From assembly GCF_947489035.1 (NCBI RefSeq), contig NZ_CANLCI010000010.1:62001-126000 (forward strand): a DNA stretch of 64,000 nt, read 5' to 3'. Made by a program: the position numbers and the translations under genes. Under the pieces are notes generated by a model. It did no database searches and was not told the origin of the DNA. It was given only the letters and a program-made list of their open reading frames with translations. Below, one piece after another: positions 34,995 to 43,419 of the stretch (position 1 is the stretch's first letter; every line of letters begins with the position of its first letter). The DNA is from an uncultured Ferrimonas sp. (GTDB lineage Bacteria > Pseudomonadota > Gammaproteobacteria > Enterobacterales > Shewanellaceae).

Positions 34995-35879
34995 TTAATC
35001 GAGCAGTGCTGTGCTGTGTTCTATCAGCCAGGATAACGCTGGGCCTTTGCCGCTGCCCATGGTGGTAACGCGATCAATCGGTACGGTCCAAGTGGTTAAA
35101 TCAAATCGTAACGATAATTGCACCAACAGGCCTAAATCGATGGCGGGTTGGGCCAGATGAGCCGGCAGATAACACCAGCCGAGTTTGGCTTGAGCCATCT
35201 GCTTGAGTCCATCGAAATCGTTGCAGTAAAACACCTTTGGCGACAGCGGCGCACTGATTTCGGCCACGCGGCCATCGCTGCTTTTTACCTGTAACTGCCG
35301 ATGTTGGCTGAGTTCGCTGCGGCCAATGCTGGGCAGCTGCGCCAGCGGGTGCTGCGGATGGCACACGGTATAAAACGGCAGTTGGCCAATCAGCCCCAGT
35401 TCTACCCCAACGGGCATATCCTGTTCGAACTCCACCAGCATCAGCCCCAACTGCGCTTCGCCCCGCTTGACTAAATTGGGGATCACGTCGCTGTTGGCCA
35501 GATTTAGGGTGATGGTGGTGGCGGGAAAGCGCTCGCTAAAGCGCGCCAGCATTTGATAAAGGCGGGGCAGAGTGACGGCCGGATCAACCGCAAGGGTGAT
35601 GTTGGTTTCGCTGGTAATGCTGAGGGCTTCGGCGGTGGCTTGCAGCTCTTGCGCTTGCTGCAAGACGGCTTTGGCTTGTTGCAGTAGCTGCTGCCCCTGT
35701 GGCGTCAAGGTGGGTTTGCGGCTGCTGCGATCGAACAGGGTTTGGCCTAAATCGATCTCGAGATTGGCGATCCCTTGGCTGACCGCCGATTGGGCTTTGC
35801 CGAGCTTGCGGGCGGCGGCCGAAAAAGACCCCGCTGCGGCACAGTGCACAAACAAATCCAACTGTTGCAGGTTTAACAT
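34995..35879 (-). CDS. LysR-family regulator
   Basis: A 294-residue LysR-type regulator with the HTH in residues 1-60 (CAAAGSFSAAARKLGKAQSAVSQGIANLEIDLG). It is divergent from the PACE efflux gene (79 bases between), the same arrangement as AceR and aceI in Acinetobacter, so it is the probable regulator of that gene. An effector is not identifiable. Confidence 0.9.
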   Translation of the reverse strand: MLNLQQLDLFVHCAAAGSFSAAARKLGKAQSAVSQGIANLEIDLGQTLFDRSSRKPTLTPQGQQLLQQAKAVLQQAQELQATAEALSITSETNITLAVDPAVTLPRLYQMLARFSERFPATTITLNLANSDVIPNLVKRGEAQLGLMLVEFEQDMPVGVELGLIGQLPFYTVCHPQHPLAQLPSIGRSELSQHRQLQVKSSDGRVAEISAPLSPKVFYCNDFDGLKQMAQAKLGWCYLPAHLAQPAIDLGLLVQLSLRFDLTTWTVPIDRVTTMGSGKGPALSWLIEHSTALLD

Positions 35880-35958
35880 ATCGACATATCCGATAGTTAT
35901 TAACTTTTATGTATTCGTAAAGCTAATAGTATTGCCGGTTATTGGGCAAAACAAATAA

Positions 35959-36399
35959 ATGAGTGCAGCAATGAACAAGAAAGAGCGGATCGTGCACAGT
36001 GTGCTGTTTGAGGTGCTGGCGCTGTTGATGTTGATCCCGTTGGGGGCGGTGATGGGCGGCATTGATGGCAGCACGATGACGGGGATCGCCGTGGCGATGA
36101 GTGTTATCGCGATGGTGGTGAACTACGGCTATAACTTGGCGTTCGATAAAGCGTTTGGTGACAACCGCATCGAACGCTCGTTGTGGCTGCGAATTGGCCA
36201 CGGCATCGGTTTTGAAACGGTGTTACTTGGTGCCAGCTTGCCGCTGTTGATGTGGGCGACCGGCTTGGATTTCTGGACGGTGCTGTTACTGGACTTGGGC
36301 ATGGTGGTGTTTTTCTTGCTGTATGCCATCGCCTTTAATTATCTGTACGACATCGCCCGCCACCGGTTGGTTACGGCGGCCAGTGCTCCGTGCCAGTAG
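35959..36399 (+). CDS. PACE-family multidrug efflux protein (AceI-like)
   Basis: A 146-residue protein with two tandem 'bacterial transmembrane pair' domains, about four membrane segments. ERIVHSVLFEVLALLMLIPLGAV has the conserved Glu in the first helix (Glu15 in AceI), and RIGHGIGFETVLLGASLPLLMWATG is the second copy. PACE proteins export biocides such as chlorhexidine, with polyamines as probable natural substrates, at the expense of the proton gradient. A shorter start (MNKKER) four codons in is possible. An insertion element starts 35 bases after the stop. Confidence 0.9.
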   Translation: MSAAMNKKERIVHSVLFEVLALLMLIPLGAVMGGIDGSTMTGIAVAMSVIAMVVNYGYNLAFDKAFGDNRIERSLWLRIGHGIGFETVLLGASLPLLMWATGLDFWTVLLLDLGMVVFFLLYAIAFNYLYDIARHRLVTAASAPCQ

Positions 36400-36433
36400 C
36401 TCTGCATCTAATTAAGCCGACATCAATAATAAG

Positions 36434-36967
36434 GGCTGTGTACCAATTAGCTGTTGAACTTATTGTGCATGACCCGCTGCGGCATAAAGGTCATTGCCGG
36501 GACCGCCCGGCGGCGGGCAAGGGACTCGTCCCTTTGCAATCTCTGGCCTCTACGGCATCCTGCCTTCGGCTTTATTTCATCACTGCTGCACTCGGCGTCA
36601 CCAAGTCGGCAGAAAGCTCTCACCGCCAGATGATGACTTAGCCGTGACAGATACGCCGCACTGGCTTTACTGCCGCATCACAGCGTTGAGCGGTGTACTG
36701 CAAAATGAGGTTGAGCAACAGGATGTTGCGAGTGCATCGCTAAGCCATGGATGGCGCATCGATGCCGTGCCGAATGGCGCAGTGCAAGGAGCGAAAGTTG
36801 AGCTGTGCTAAGGCAATGGGATCCCAAAGGGAGGATCCCCCCCTTTTTCTACGAGCTAGTGTGCCGTCGCCACTGCGACATAACCACTTAAAAGCAGTGC
36901 CATCGAAGCTCGCGCAGGCGACAATAGCTACCGCGCAGCAACGCCAACAGTTAACTAATACACAGCC
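36434..36967. mobile_element. Non-autonomous insertion element (MITE-like), copy 2
   Basis: A 534-base element without a credible gene. Left end GGCTGTGTACCAATTAG... (36434-36456) and inverted right end (36945-36967) match at 19 of 23 bases. Both flanks are ATAATAAG (36426-36433 and 36968-36975), a perfect 8-base target duplication. It shares ends and the block 36861-36896 with copy 1, but the middle is longer. It contains GC-rich inverted repeats (for example GGGACCGCCCGGCGGGC near 36498). Confidence 0.88.
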
Positions 36968-37030
36968 ATAATAAGGGCCGCAATATGCGGCCCTTTTCTT
37001 GGCACGGTGCAAAGTGATGTCTGATTACGG

Positions 37031-39034
37031 TTACGAGGTGCCCGGCAGGATTTCAAACTCGACTGGGAACGCCGATAGCGTCATCAGCAGCTGGGCAAAC
37101 ACCAAGATGTTGCCAGTGGCGGTGGCATTACCCGCCGCCAGTTGGCTGGCAAAGCTGGCGCGTTGCTGCATCACCGCCACCAGATGTTCGCGGTCGATGG
37201 TGAAGGTGAGATCGGCGTTGTCGGCTTGCTCACCGGCGATGGTGGTCATGGTGGCGTTGCTTAGCTCAATCACAAAAGTTTCGCCGGTGTCGGGGGTAAT
37301 GAGGTTAATCACAAAATTGAGTCCCTCGGCTTTTTCGGCGTCGATGCGGATCGCCAGTGCATCAAAAAACAGCTCGGTTGGCAGCGCTTTCATCACATCG
37401 GGGTTGCGGGTATCTGGGGCAAACCCTGTTGGGATCCCAGAGCGCAACTCGTACGCGCCTTGTAAGAAGCTGTTACGCAGGCCAGGGTTTTCTTGCTGGT
37501 AACCCAGTTGCTCATAGCAATCGGCCAGCAGCTGTTTCGCCGCTTTATGATTGGGCTCGGCGTAGCGCAGCTTATCTAAAATTTCCACCGCCAGTTTGTA
37601 GTCGCCGCGATCGTGCAACTGTTGGCCTTTGGCGATAATGGCGTCAGCACCGCCCATCATCTCGACATACAGCGGCGCAGAATCCCCTGGCGATAACGGA
37701 ATCAAGGTGGCGGGGTTGTTGTCCCAGTAGCCCAAGTAACGGTTAATCACCCCGCGACTGTTGTGCTCTGGCGAACCATGATAGCCCCGGTTGTACCACT
37801 GCTGACTGATGCTGGTGGGGGTTTTGAACTGATTGTGGATCTGGTTAATGGTGATCCCTTTATTGGCCAAATGCAGCACTTGGTTGTTGATGTTGGCGTA
37901 CAAATCACGCTGGCCACGCAGCACCTCTTGGATGCGATCGTTCCCCCAGCGAGGCCAGTGGTGCGAGGCCATCATCACCTGCGCTTGCTGGCCATAGCGG
38001 TACAGCATGCGGTTAATGTATTTCGACCACGCCAGCGCATCGCGCACTTGGGCGCCGCGTAGGGTGTAGATGTTGTGGAAGGTGCCGGTAACGTTTTCCG
38101 CCGCCCACAACAGCTTTTTATCGGGGAAATAGGTGTTCATTTCGCTGGGGGCTTCGGTGCCAGGGGTTAATTGAAACTCCATGGTGATGCCATCGATGAC
38201 CCGAGTTTCAATTGCTTGTTCAATCAGCTGGGTGGGCGGGATCAAGCCAATGGTGCCGCGCGACAGAGTTTGCGCTAAGCCTTGGCCAGCATGCCCGTAA
38301 GGGCCCGCAGGCAGAGCGATGCCGTATTGGTAATACATGCGCCGAGTCATGGCCGTACCGGCGTACACGTTTTCGCTTACCGCGTGCTCGGTAAAGCCAG
38401 CGGGGGCAAACACCGGCACTTTACCTGAGGCCACATCCTCTTCGGTAACCACACCGTGGGCACCGCCCCAGTGATCCCCGTGGCTATGGGAATACACCAC
38501 GGCGGTAACGGGTAAGGATTCTATCTGTTGGTTGATCAGCTGCAGTGCCGCCCGCGACGTCTCTTTGGTGGTCAGTGGATCAAACACAATCCAACCCCGC
38601 TTACCGCGGACAAAGGTGATGTTGGCCAGATCAAACCCGCGCACTTGGTAGACCCCATCCATCACCTGATAGAGGCCATAGTTCATGTTGAGCTGGGATT
38701 GCCGTACCAAGGATGGGTGGATGCTGTCGCTGTTGTTGGCATCTTCAATAAACTGAAATCGGCCCAGATCCCACACCACTTTGCCGTCGTCGTCTTTGAT
38801 CTGCATTGATGGCGGCGCGGCAATAAAGCCTTGTTTCTGTTCATCGAAATCCCGTTTGTCGGCAAACGGTAGGGTGTTTTTGGCTTGTTGTAGGATCGTT
38901 TTGGTGAACACCGACGGCGCTTTGCCTTCTGGGTGAAAGTGCTGCTTGGGTGCAGCGGCAGTGGCCGCACTGCTGACCAATATGGCGCTAAGCAGGGCGG
39001 TTACGGGCAACGCGAGCTGGGGCATTGATATCAT
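37031..39034 (-). CDS. Alkyl sulfatase (SdsA1/YjcS type)
   Basis: A 667-residue exported alkylsulfatase. It has a signal peptide (ALLSAILVSSAATAAA), a metallo-beta-lactamase domain with HSHGDH (His183, His185, Asp187, His188), a dimerisation domain in the middle and a C-terminal SCP2-like domain from about residue 545 (FFDALAIRIDAEKAEGLNFVINL). The enzyme removes sulfate from primary alkyl sulfates such as dodecyl sulfate, in the periplasm. ATG 39034 has AAGGAGAG at about six bases; the frame reaches 39052 but without support. It is monocistronic and begins about 60 bases past the second insertion element's right end. Confidence 0.92.
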   Translation of the reverse strand: MISMPQLALPVTALLSAILVSSAATAAAPKQHFHPEGKAPSVFTKTILQQAKNTLPFADKRDFDEQKQGFIAAPPSMQIKDDDGKVVWDLGRFQFIEDANNSDSIHPSLVRQSQLNMNYGLYQVMDGVYQVRGFDLANITFVRGKRGWIVFDPLTTKETSRAALQLINQQIESLPVTAVVYSHSHGDHWGGAHGVVTEEDVASGKVPVFAPAGFTEHAVSENVYAGTAMTRRMYYQYGIALPAGPYGHAGQGLAQTLSRGTIGLIPPTQLIEQAIETRVIDGITMEFQLTPGTEAPSEMNTYFPDKKLLWAAENVTGTFHNIYTLRGAQVRDALAWSKYINRMLYRYGQQAQVMMASHHWPRWGNDRIQEVLRGQRDLYANINNQVLHLANKGITINQIHNQFKTPTSISQQWYNRGYHGSPEHNSRGVINRYLGYWDNNPATLIPLSPGDSAPLYVEMMGGADAIIAKGQQLHDRGDYKLAVEILDKLRYAEPNHKAAKQLLADCYEQLGYQQENPGLRNSFLQGAYELRSGIPTGFAPDTRNPDVMKALPTELFFDALAIRIDAEKAEGLNFVINLITPDTGETFVIELSNATMTTIAGEQADNADLTFTIDREHLVAVMQQRASFASQLAAGNATATGNILVFAQLLMTLSAFPVEFEILPGTS

Positions 39035-39246
39035 GATTGCTCTCCTTAGCAACGGACACCGGCTGTTATTCGCTACTGCTTATCGATAACGGCTCGTTAA
39101 TAATGGCGCTTGGGTCATAGGGTTTTGGTAACTGTTGGAGCGATTCCAATGGCTTACTTAACCAATGTGGTGTTTTTTTGTGCCGATGTAAACGCCATTC
39201 ATGTTGGGGCCAGTTGGCATCGGCGGCGGCCGGTGGCTGACAAAAG

Positions 39247-39278
39247 CGGCGCTGGCGGTTAGGATGAGCGCCGTTTTT
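39247..39278 (+). terminator. Hairpin with T tract in the leader of the SpoU-type gene
   Basis: CGGCGCT (39247-39253), 13-base loop, AGCGCCG (39267-39273) and five T residues. It lies between two divergent genes, 20 bases before the methylase start, where no upstream transcript in that direction is visible. It might act as an attenuator. Confidence 0.5.
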
Positions 39279-39298
39279 ATGACTGAGATGAAGAACCG

Positions 39299-39799
39299 AT
39301 GGCCGAGCCGAAGTTGATGATTGGGTTAACCAACCCGAAAAGCCCAACCAATGTTGGCGCAGTAATGCGAGCCTCTGGCTGTTATGGCGTGGACGAGGTG
39401 CGTTACACCGGTGCCCGTTATGAACGTGCCGCCAAGTTTCATACTGATACCCACAGCGCCTCGAGCGCCATCCCGTTAACGGCGGTGGCCGATCTGCGTG
39501 AGAATTTGCCCGCGGGCACCAAGGTTGTCTGCATTGAATTGGTGGAAGGGGCGGTGCCACTGCCGCAGTTTGTGCACCCAGAACAGGCGATCTACCTGTT
39601 TGGCCCAGAAGACGGCAGCTTAAGTCAAGAGGTGGTTTCCGCAGCAGACGGGGTGGTGTATGTGCCAACCAACGGCTGCATGAATCTGGCCGCAACCGTT
39701 AATGTGCTGCTGTACGATCGCATGGCCAAATCCGATTTTGCCCAAGGCGATGAGCTTGTGCGCGACAGCCGCGACATCAATAACCGCCTGAAGTGTTAA
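39299..39799 (+). CDS. SpoU/TrmH-type (SPOUT) RNA methyltransferase
   Basis: A 166-residue methyltransferase of the SPOUT class, which transfers a methyl group from S-adenosylmethionine to an RNA ribose or base. Motif 1 is NPKSPTNVGAVMRASGCYG, motif 2 YLFGPEDGSLSQEV and motif 3 VYVPTNGCMNLAATVNVLLYDR, which make the trefoil knot that binds the cofactor. The length matches the small single-domain members such as TrmL, but the residues do not fix the substrate. It is alone, between the divergent alkylsulfatase and the convergent DUF2325 gene. Confidence 0.88.
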   Translation: MAEPKLMIGLTNPKSPTNVGAVMRASGCYGVDEVRYTGARYERAAKFHTDTHSASSAIPLTAVADLRENLPAGTKVVCIELVEGAVPLPQFVHPEQAIYLFGPEDGSLSQEVVSAADGVVYVPTNGCMNLAATVNVLLYDRMAKSDFAQGDELVRDSRDINNRLKC

Positions 39800-39814
39800 C
39801 GCCGTGGCCTTCGC

Positions 39815-41095
39815 TTAGGCGGCGTTGCTGTCGGGCTTAGCCGCCAGTTGCCCTACGGTGCTGGCAAAGCTCGACAGGCTCGACGATTCCATAAAGATGT
39901 GCCGCTTACCGTGCTGCTTACAAAAGCGTTTGAGCTTGTAGTAGGCGTCGTGGCTAACGCAATCCACCGCGCAGATAATGGTATCGGCGGCGGCCAACAT
40001 CGACTCCAGTCGCTTGCGGCTGTCCTCTTTGCCGCCATCGTGGTGACTGAATTGCCCGTTACTGCGCTCGACAATCGCCCGATATTGCTCCACCAAACGG
40101 TGCAAACCGCCCACCACTAAGACGTCTTGCCCTTCCAAGTCTGGGCAGCTGCCGCAATCGCTGCTGCCACAATCGGTGCAGCCACTGGCGCTGGCCGAAG
40201 GCCCAAAGGCGGCCTCTAGGGTACGCATATCCTGTTCATGCTGGGCGCGGATCTTATCCAGTTTGCGTTGATGGGTCAGCGCCGTCATCTGCCAGTGATC
40301 GCGCTGCTCGGCGGTGCGTTGCAGTGCGCTTTGGCTGTCTTGGAAACGCTGCTGCAGCTGCTGGTTTTGCTGTTGTAATTCAACGCTGTCGGCCGTTTGT
40401 GCGCCTTGCTGCTGCAACTGTTGGTGGCGCAGCTCTAATTGGCGGTGGCTTTGCTGCAGCGCCGCAAGTTCAGCCCGCAGTGCCAGCAGCTGTTTGTCTT
40501 TGTCTTGCTGAATTTGGGTGGCTTTCTTCTGCTGTTGCTGCTGGGTTTGCTTCAGCTTGGTTAATTCGCTTTCTGCTTGGGTTAGGCGTTTTAGATCCGC
40601 TTGCTGACCTGCGCCAATTTGGTGCGACAACATATGGATGGTTTCAAACGCTTCTTCTTGCAGTGCTTGGTCGCATTGGCCGTGGGTTAATGTTGCCCAC
40701 AGTGCTTCGGCCGTTGCCCCACGGGCAAGGGCATCGTTCCACATCTGGCGCAAGCTGGTGACGTCTTTGGCGGCAGCAAACTGCCGAGCAGCGCTGCTGT
40801 ATTTGCGCTCTAAAAACTTGAAGGTGGCCAGCGACAGCGGGTTTTTGTTTTGGGTGTTGGTGACAAAAAAGGTGTGCAGCCAATAGTCGTTCTTGCCGAT
40901 GGCGTAGGGATCGCCGTGCTTTTTGGCCAAGGTACGCAGTTCGGTGTTGCTCAAGCAGGTGCCGATCACCGGACAATGCAGCTTGGTTTCTAACTCCCAC
41001 AGTTTGCGGCGCAGACGGGTAGTCGAGCCCTGCGGTTTGCTGGGGATCATTGGGATGGCGGGCGTTTCTACCGCTTCTGGGCGAGCAAGACACAT
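39815..41095 (-). CDS. DUF2325 protein with coiled coil and Cys cluster
   Basis: A 426-residue protein. Residues about 30-160 are a helical domain; about 165-300 is a long coiled coil, Gln-rich; then a Cys cluster CTDCGSSDCGSC near residues 305-316; then the DUF2325 domain (DVLVVGGLHRLVEQYRAIVERSNGQFSHHDGG, and KRHIFMESSSLSSFAS). The Cys residues could bind a metal. The family has no assigned function; it is often short, and the long coiled-coil form is less usual. The gene's promoter is overlapped by a strong Fur box, so iron status probably controls it. The role is inferred only from this: a response to iron limitation. Confidence 0.82.
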   Translation of the reverse strand: MCLARPEAVETPAIPMIPSKPQGSTTRLRRKLWELETKLHCPVIGTCLSNTELRTLAKKHGDPYAIGKNDYWLHTFFVTNTQNKNPLSLATFKFLERKYSSAARQFAAAKDVTSLRQMWNDALARGATAEALWATLTHGQCDQALQEEAFETIHMLSHQIGAGQQADLKRLTQAESELTKLKQTQQQQQKKATQIQQDKDKQLLALRAELAALQQSHRQLELRHQQLQQQGAQTADSVELQQQNQQLQQRFQDSQSALQRTAEQRDHWQMTALTHQRKLDKIRAQHEQDMRTLEAAFGPSASASGCTDCGSSDCGSCPDLEGQDVLVVGGLHRLVEQYRAIVERSNGQFSHHDGGKEDSRKRLESMLAAADTIICAVDCVSHDAYYKLKRFCKQHGKRHIFMESSSLSSFASTVGQLAAKPDSNAA

Positions 41096-41127
41096 AACGA
41101 GGCGACCTAACTGAACGTTTAAAAATA

Positions 41128-41155
41128 AGTGTATGGCCAGTTAACTAGTTGTCAA
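41128..41155 (-). promoter_or_regulatory. Promoter of the DUF2325 gene
   Basis: On the minus strand TTGACA (41155-41150), a 16-base spacer and TACACT (41133-41128). The -35 box is perfect, the -10 box matches four of six. The Fur box overlaps the -35. Confidence 0.65.
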
Positions 41156-41169
41156 TGATAATCGTTATC
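41151..41169. promoter_or_regulatory. Fur box
   Basis: GTCAATGATAATCGTTATC agrees with the 19-base consensus (GATAATGATAATCATTATC) at 16 positions. Its place over the -35 box of the DUF2325 gene predicts repression by Fur when iron is plentiful. It is 176 bases upstream of fabV, too far to act there directly. Confidence 0.8.
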
Positions 41170-41344
41170 GTTTGTGATTTTGATCGGCGAACCATTGGCC
41201 AAACTGTGCTGGGGGATGGTCGGATCAGCGTATCTCGACTTTGTCCCGCAGGCGCTTTACGTTACCCTTTGCGCCAGTAAATTCAATAGTAAGCATGAGT
41301 ATGCGGTTACGCTTTGCACCGCCGCGTGCCATCAGGGATCTGAC

Positions 41345-42544
41345 ATGATTATCAAACCTAAAATCCGTGGCTTTATCTGTACCACTACGCACCCAGTGGG
41401 CTGCGAAAAAAACGTTAACGACCAAATCGCCTACGTAAAGTCACAACCCAAACTGGATAATGGCCCGAAGCGTGTGCTGGTGGTGGGATCGTCCAGTGGC
41501 TACGGTTTGGCATCGCGGATCTCCGCCGCCTTTGGCAGTGATGCGGCCACCATTGGCGTGTTCTTCGAAAAGCCTGCCACCGAGCGTAAGCCTGGCACCG
41601 CCGGTTGGTACAACAGTGCCTACTTCGAAAAAGCCGCGAAAGAAGCGGGCGTGTACGCCAAAAGCATCAACGGCGATGCGTTTTCTCACCAAGCCAAGCA
41701 AAAAGTCATTGATCTGATTAAAGAAGACTTAGGTCAGATCGACATGGTGGTGTACTCGCTGGCTTCGCCAGTGCGGAAAATGCCAGACAGCGGTGAAGTG
41801 ATCCGCTCTTGCCTGAAGCCAATGGGCCAGACTTACACCGCCACTGCGGTAGACACCAACAAAGATCAACTGTTTGAAGCCTCGGTTGAGCCAGCCAGCG
41901 ACGAAGAAGTGGCCAACACCGTCACCGTGATGGGCGGCCAAGATTGGGAGCTGTGGATCAACGCGCTGAATGACGCTGGTGTATTAGCCCAAGGCTGTCG
42001 TACCGTAGCTTACAGCTACATCGGCACTGAAATCACCTGGCCGATCTACTGGGATGGCGCTTTAGGCGAAGCCAAGAAAGATCTCGATCGCGCTGCAGCG
42101 GCACTGGATAACACCTTGAGCAACATCAACGGTGGCGCGAACGTTGCGGTACTGAAAAGCGTGGTAACCCAAGCATCTTCAGCCATTCCAGTGATGCCGC
42201 TGTACATCGCGATGGTGTTTAAGAAGATGCGCGAAGAGGGCGTACACGAAGGGTGCATCGAGCAAGTGTGGCGCATGCTGTCGGATCGTTTGTACAACGG
42301 CAAGCCGCTGCTGACCGATGATAACAACCGCCTGCGTTTGGACGATTGGGAGCTGCGTGAAGACATTCAGGCCCACTGTCAGGCGCTGTGGCCACAACTG
42401 ACCAACGACAACTTGACCGAACGTACCGATTACGTTGAGTACAAGCAGGAGTTCCTGAGTCTGTTTGGTTTTGGGTTAGAGGGCGTGGATTACGACGCTG
42501 ACGTAAACCCAGAAGTGCCGTTTGATGTGATCACCTTGGATTAA
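41345..42544 (+). CDS. fabV: Enoyl-ACP reductase FabV (trans-2-enoyl reductase)
   Basis: A 399-residue NADH-dependent enoyl reductase that completes each elongation cycle of fatty-acid synthesis; it is resistant to triclosan in known cases. [12 protein letters not shown] is the standard N-terminus. The cofactor motif is [16 protein letters not shown], and the active-site Tyr235 and Lys244 have the FabV spacing Tyr-X8-Lys ([10 protein letters not shown]). The frame is open further upstream, but the ATG at 41345 is the family start. In E. coli the position next to sapF holds the unrelated-type fabI. The gene ends at a terminator shared with sapF. Confidence 0.96.
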   Translation: MIIKPKIRGFICTTTHPVGCEKNVNDQIAYVKSQPKLDNGPKRVLVVGSSSGYGLASRISAAFGSDAATIGVFFEKPATERKPGTAGWYNSAYFEKAAKEAGVYAKSINGDAFSHQAKQKVIDLIKEDLGQIDMVVYSLASPVRKMPDSGEVIRSCLKPMGQTYTATAVDTNKDQLFEASVEPASDEEVANTVTVMGGQDWELWINALNDAGVLAQGCRTVAYSYIGTEITWPIYWDGALGEAKKDLDRAAAALDNTLSNINGGANVAVLKSVVTQASSAIPVMPLYIAMVFKKMREEGVHEGCIEQVWRMLSDRLYNGKPLLTDDNNRLRLDDWELREDIQAHCQALWPQLTNDNLTERTDYVEYKQEFLSLFGFGLEGVDYDADVNPEVPFDVITLD

Positions 42545-42588
42545 GCGCTGCGCTGAGTTGCTTTGGTAACAGCACAGCCTCAGGGCAA

Positions 42589-42618
42589 AACAAAGGCGAC
42601 CATTAGGTCGCCTTTGTT
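42589..42618. terminator. Bidirectional terminator between fabV and sapF
   Basis: AACAAAGGCGACC (42589-42601), loop ATTA, GGTCGCCTTTGTT (42606-42618), a perfect 13-bp stem. It serves fabV on the plus strand and the sap operon on the minus strand. Confidence 0.85.
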
Positions 42619-42636
42619 GTTCTGGGCTGCGGTGGC

Positions 42637-43419
42637 TCAATTGCGGGCGCGCAGCACCTGTTGTTCAATCAACAGCTTGGTGTATTCGTGCTGTGGGTTT
42701 TCAAACACGTCGGCGGTATCGCCTTGCTCAACGATCACCCCTTTACGCAGCACAATCACCCGATCGCTGATGTGGCGCACCAAACCTAAATCGTGCGACA
42801 TCAAAATGTAGCTTAGCCCCAACTTGCGTTGCAGCTGCAGCATCAAGTTGATGCACTGAGCTCGCAGCGACGTATCTAAGCCACCAAAGGCTTCATCGGC
42901 GATCAGAATTTTCGGTTCGAGCATCAAGGCGCGGGCAATGGCCACCCGTTGGCGCTGGCCATTAGCCAACATCAGTGGGTAAAAATCCGCATGTTCCCGC
43001 AGCAAGCCAACCTGCACCAAGGCTTTTTCTACCGCGCGAACTCGCTCGGATTTGCTCATGTTGGTGTTGAACTGCAGCGGTTTTTCCAGCTGTTCGCCCA
43101 CCCGCAAACGTGGGTTGAGTGAGGTGGCCGGATCTTGAAATATCATGCGGATGTTGCGGCTGCGCTGGCGGTTGTTTTGGCTTTCAAGCTCTTTGCCATC
43201 CAGAATGATTTGGCCCCCGCTGCGCGCCTTAGCACCGCTAAGCACCTGCGCTAACGAGGTGCGGCCTGAGCCCGCTTCTCCCACAAACGCCAAGGTTTCC
43301 CCAGCGCGCAGATCAAAGCTGATGGGGGCGAGCGCTTGCAGGTAATCGCGGCTAAAGAGCGATCGTCCGCGGGGGTATTGTTTGTGCAGATCCCGCACTT
43401 GCAGCATCGGCGTGGTCAT
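42637..43419 (-). CDS. sapF: Peptide ABC transporter ATP-binding protein SapF
   Basis: A 260-residue ATPase of the Sap (peptide) importer. Walker A is GEAGSGRTSL, where the usual Lys is Arg, and the signature is MLANGQRQR in place of LSGGQ; E. coli SapF also has a changed signature. Walker B is ILIADEAFGGLD and the His switch SHDLGLV. It works with SapD as the motor for SapBC. ATG 43419 overlaps the sapD stop by four bases, so the longer frame from 43500 is discarded. The Arg in Walker A would be expected to weaken nucleotide hydrolysis. Confidence 0.93.
   Translation of the reverse strand: MTTPMLQVRDLHKQYPRGRSLFSRDYLQALAPISFDLRAGETLAFVGEAGSGRTSLAQVLSGAKARSGGQIILDGKELESQNNRQRSRNIRMIFQDPATSLNPRLRVGEQLEKPLQFNTNMSKSERVRAVEKALVQVGLLREHADFYPLMLANGQRQRVAIARALMLEPKILIADEAFGGLDTSLRAQCINLMLQLQRKLGLSYILMSHDLGLVRHISDRVIVLRKGVIVEQGDTADVFENPQHEYTKLLIEQQVLRARN

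Noticed and set aside
36390-36971. Several short frames inside the second MITE
   Set aside because: None has a transposase motif or ribosome-binding site; the element is explained by its ends and target duplication.
41174-41344. N-terminal extension of FabV by 57 residues
   Set aside because: The upstream part is unlike FabV; the family begins at MIIKPKIRG, and the full 399 residues match the usual length.
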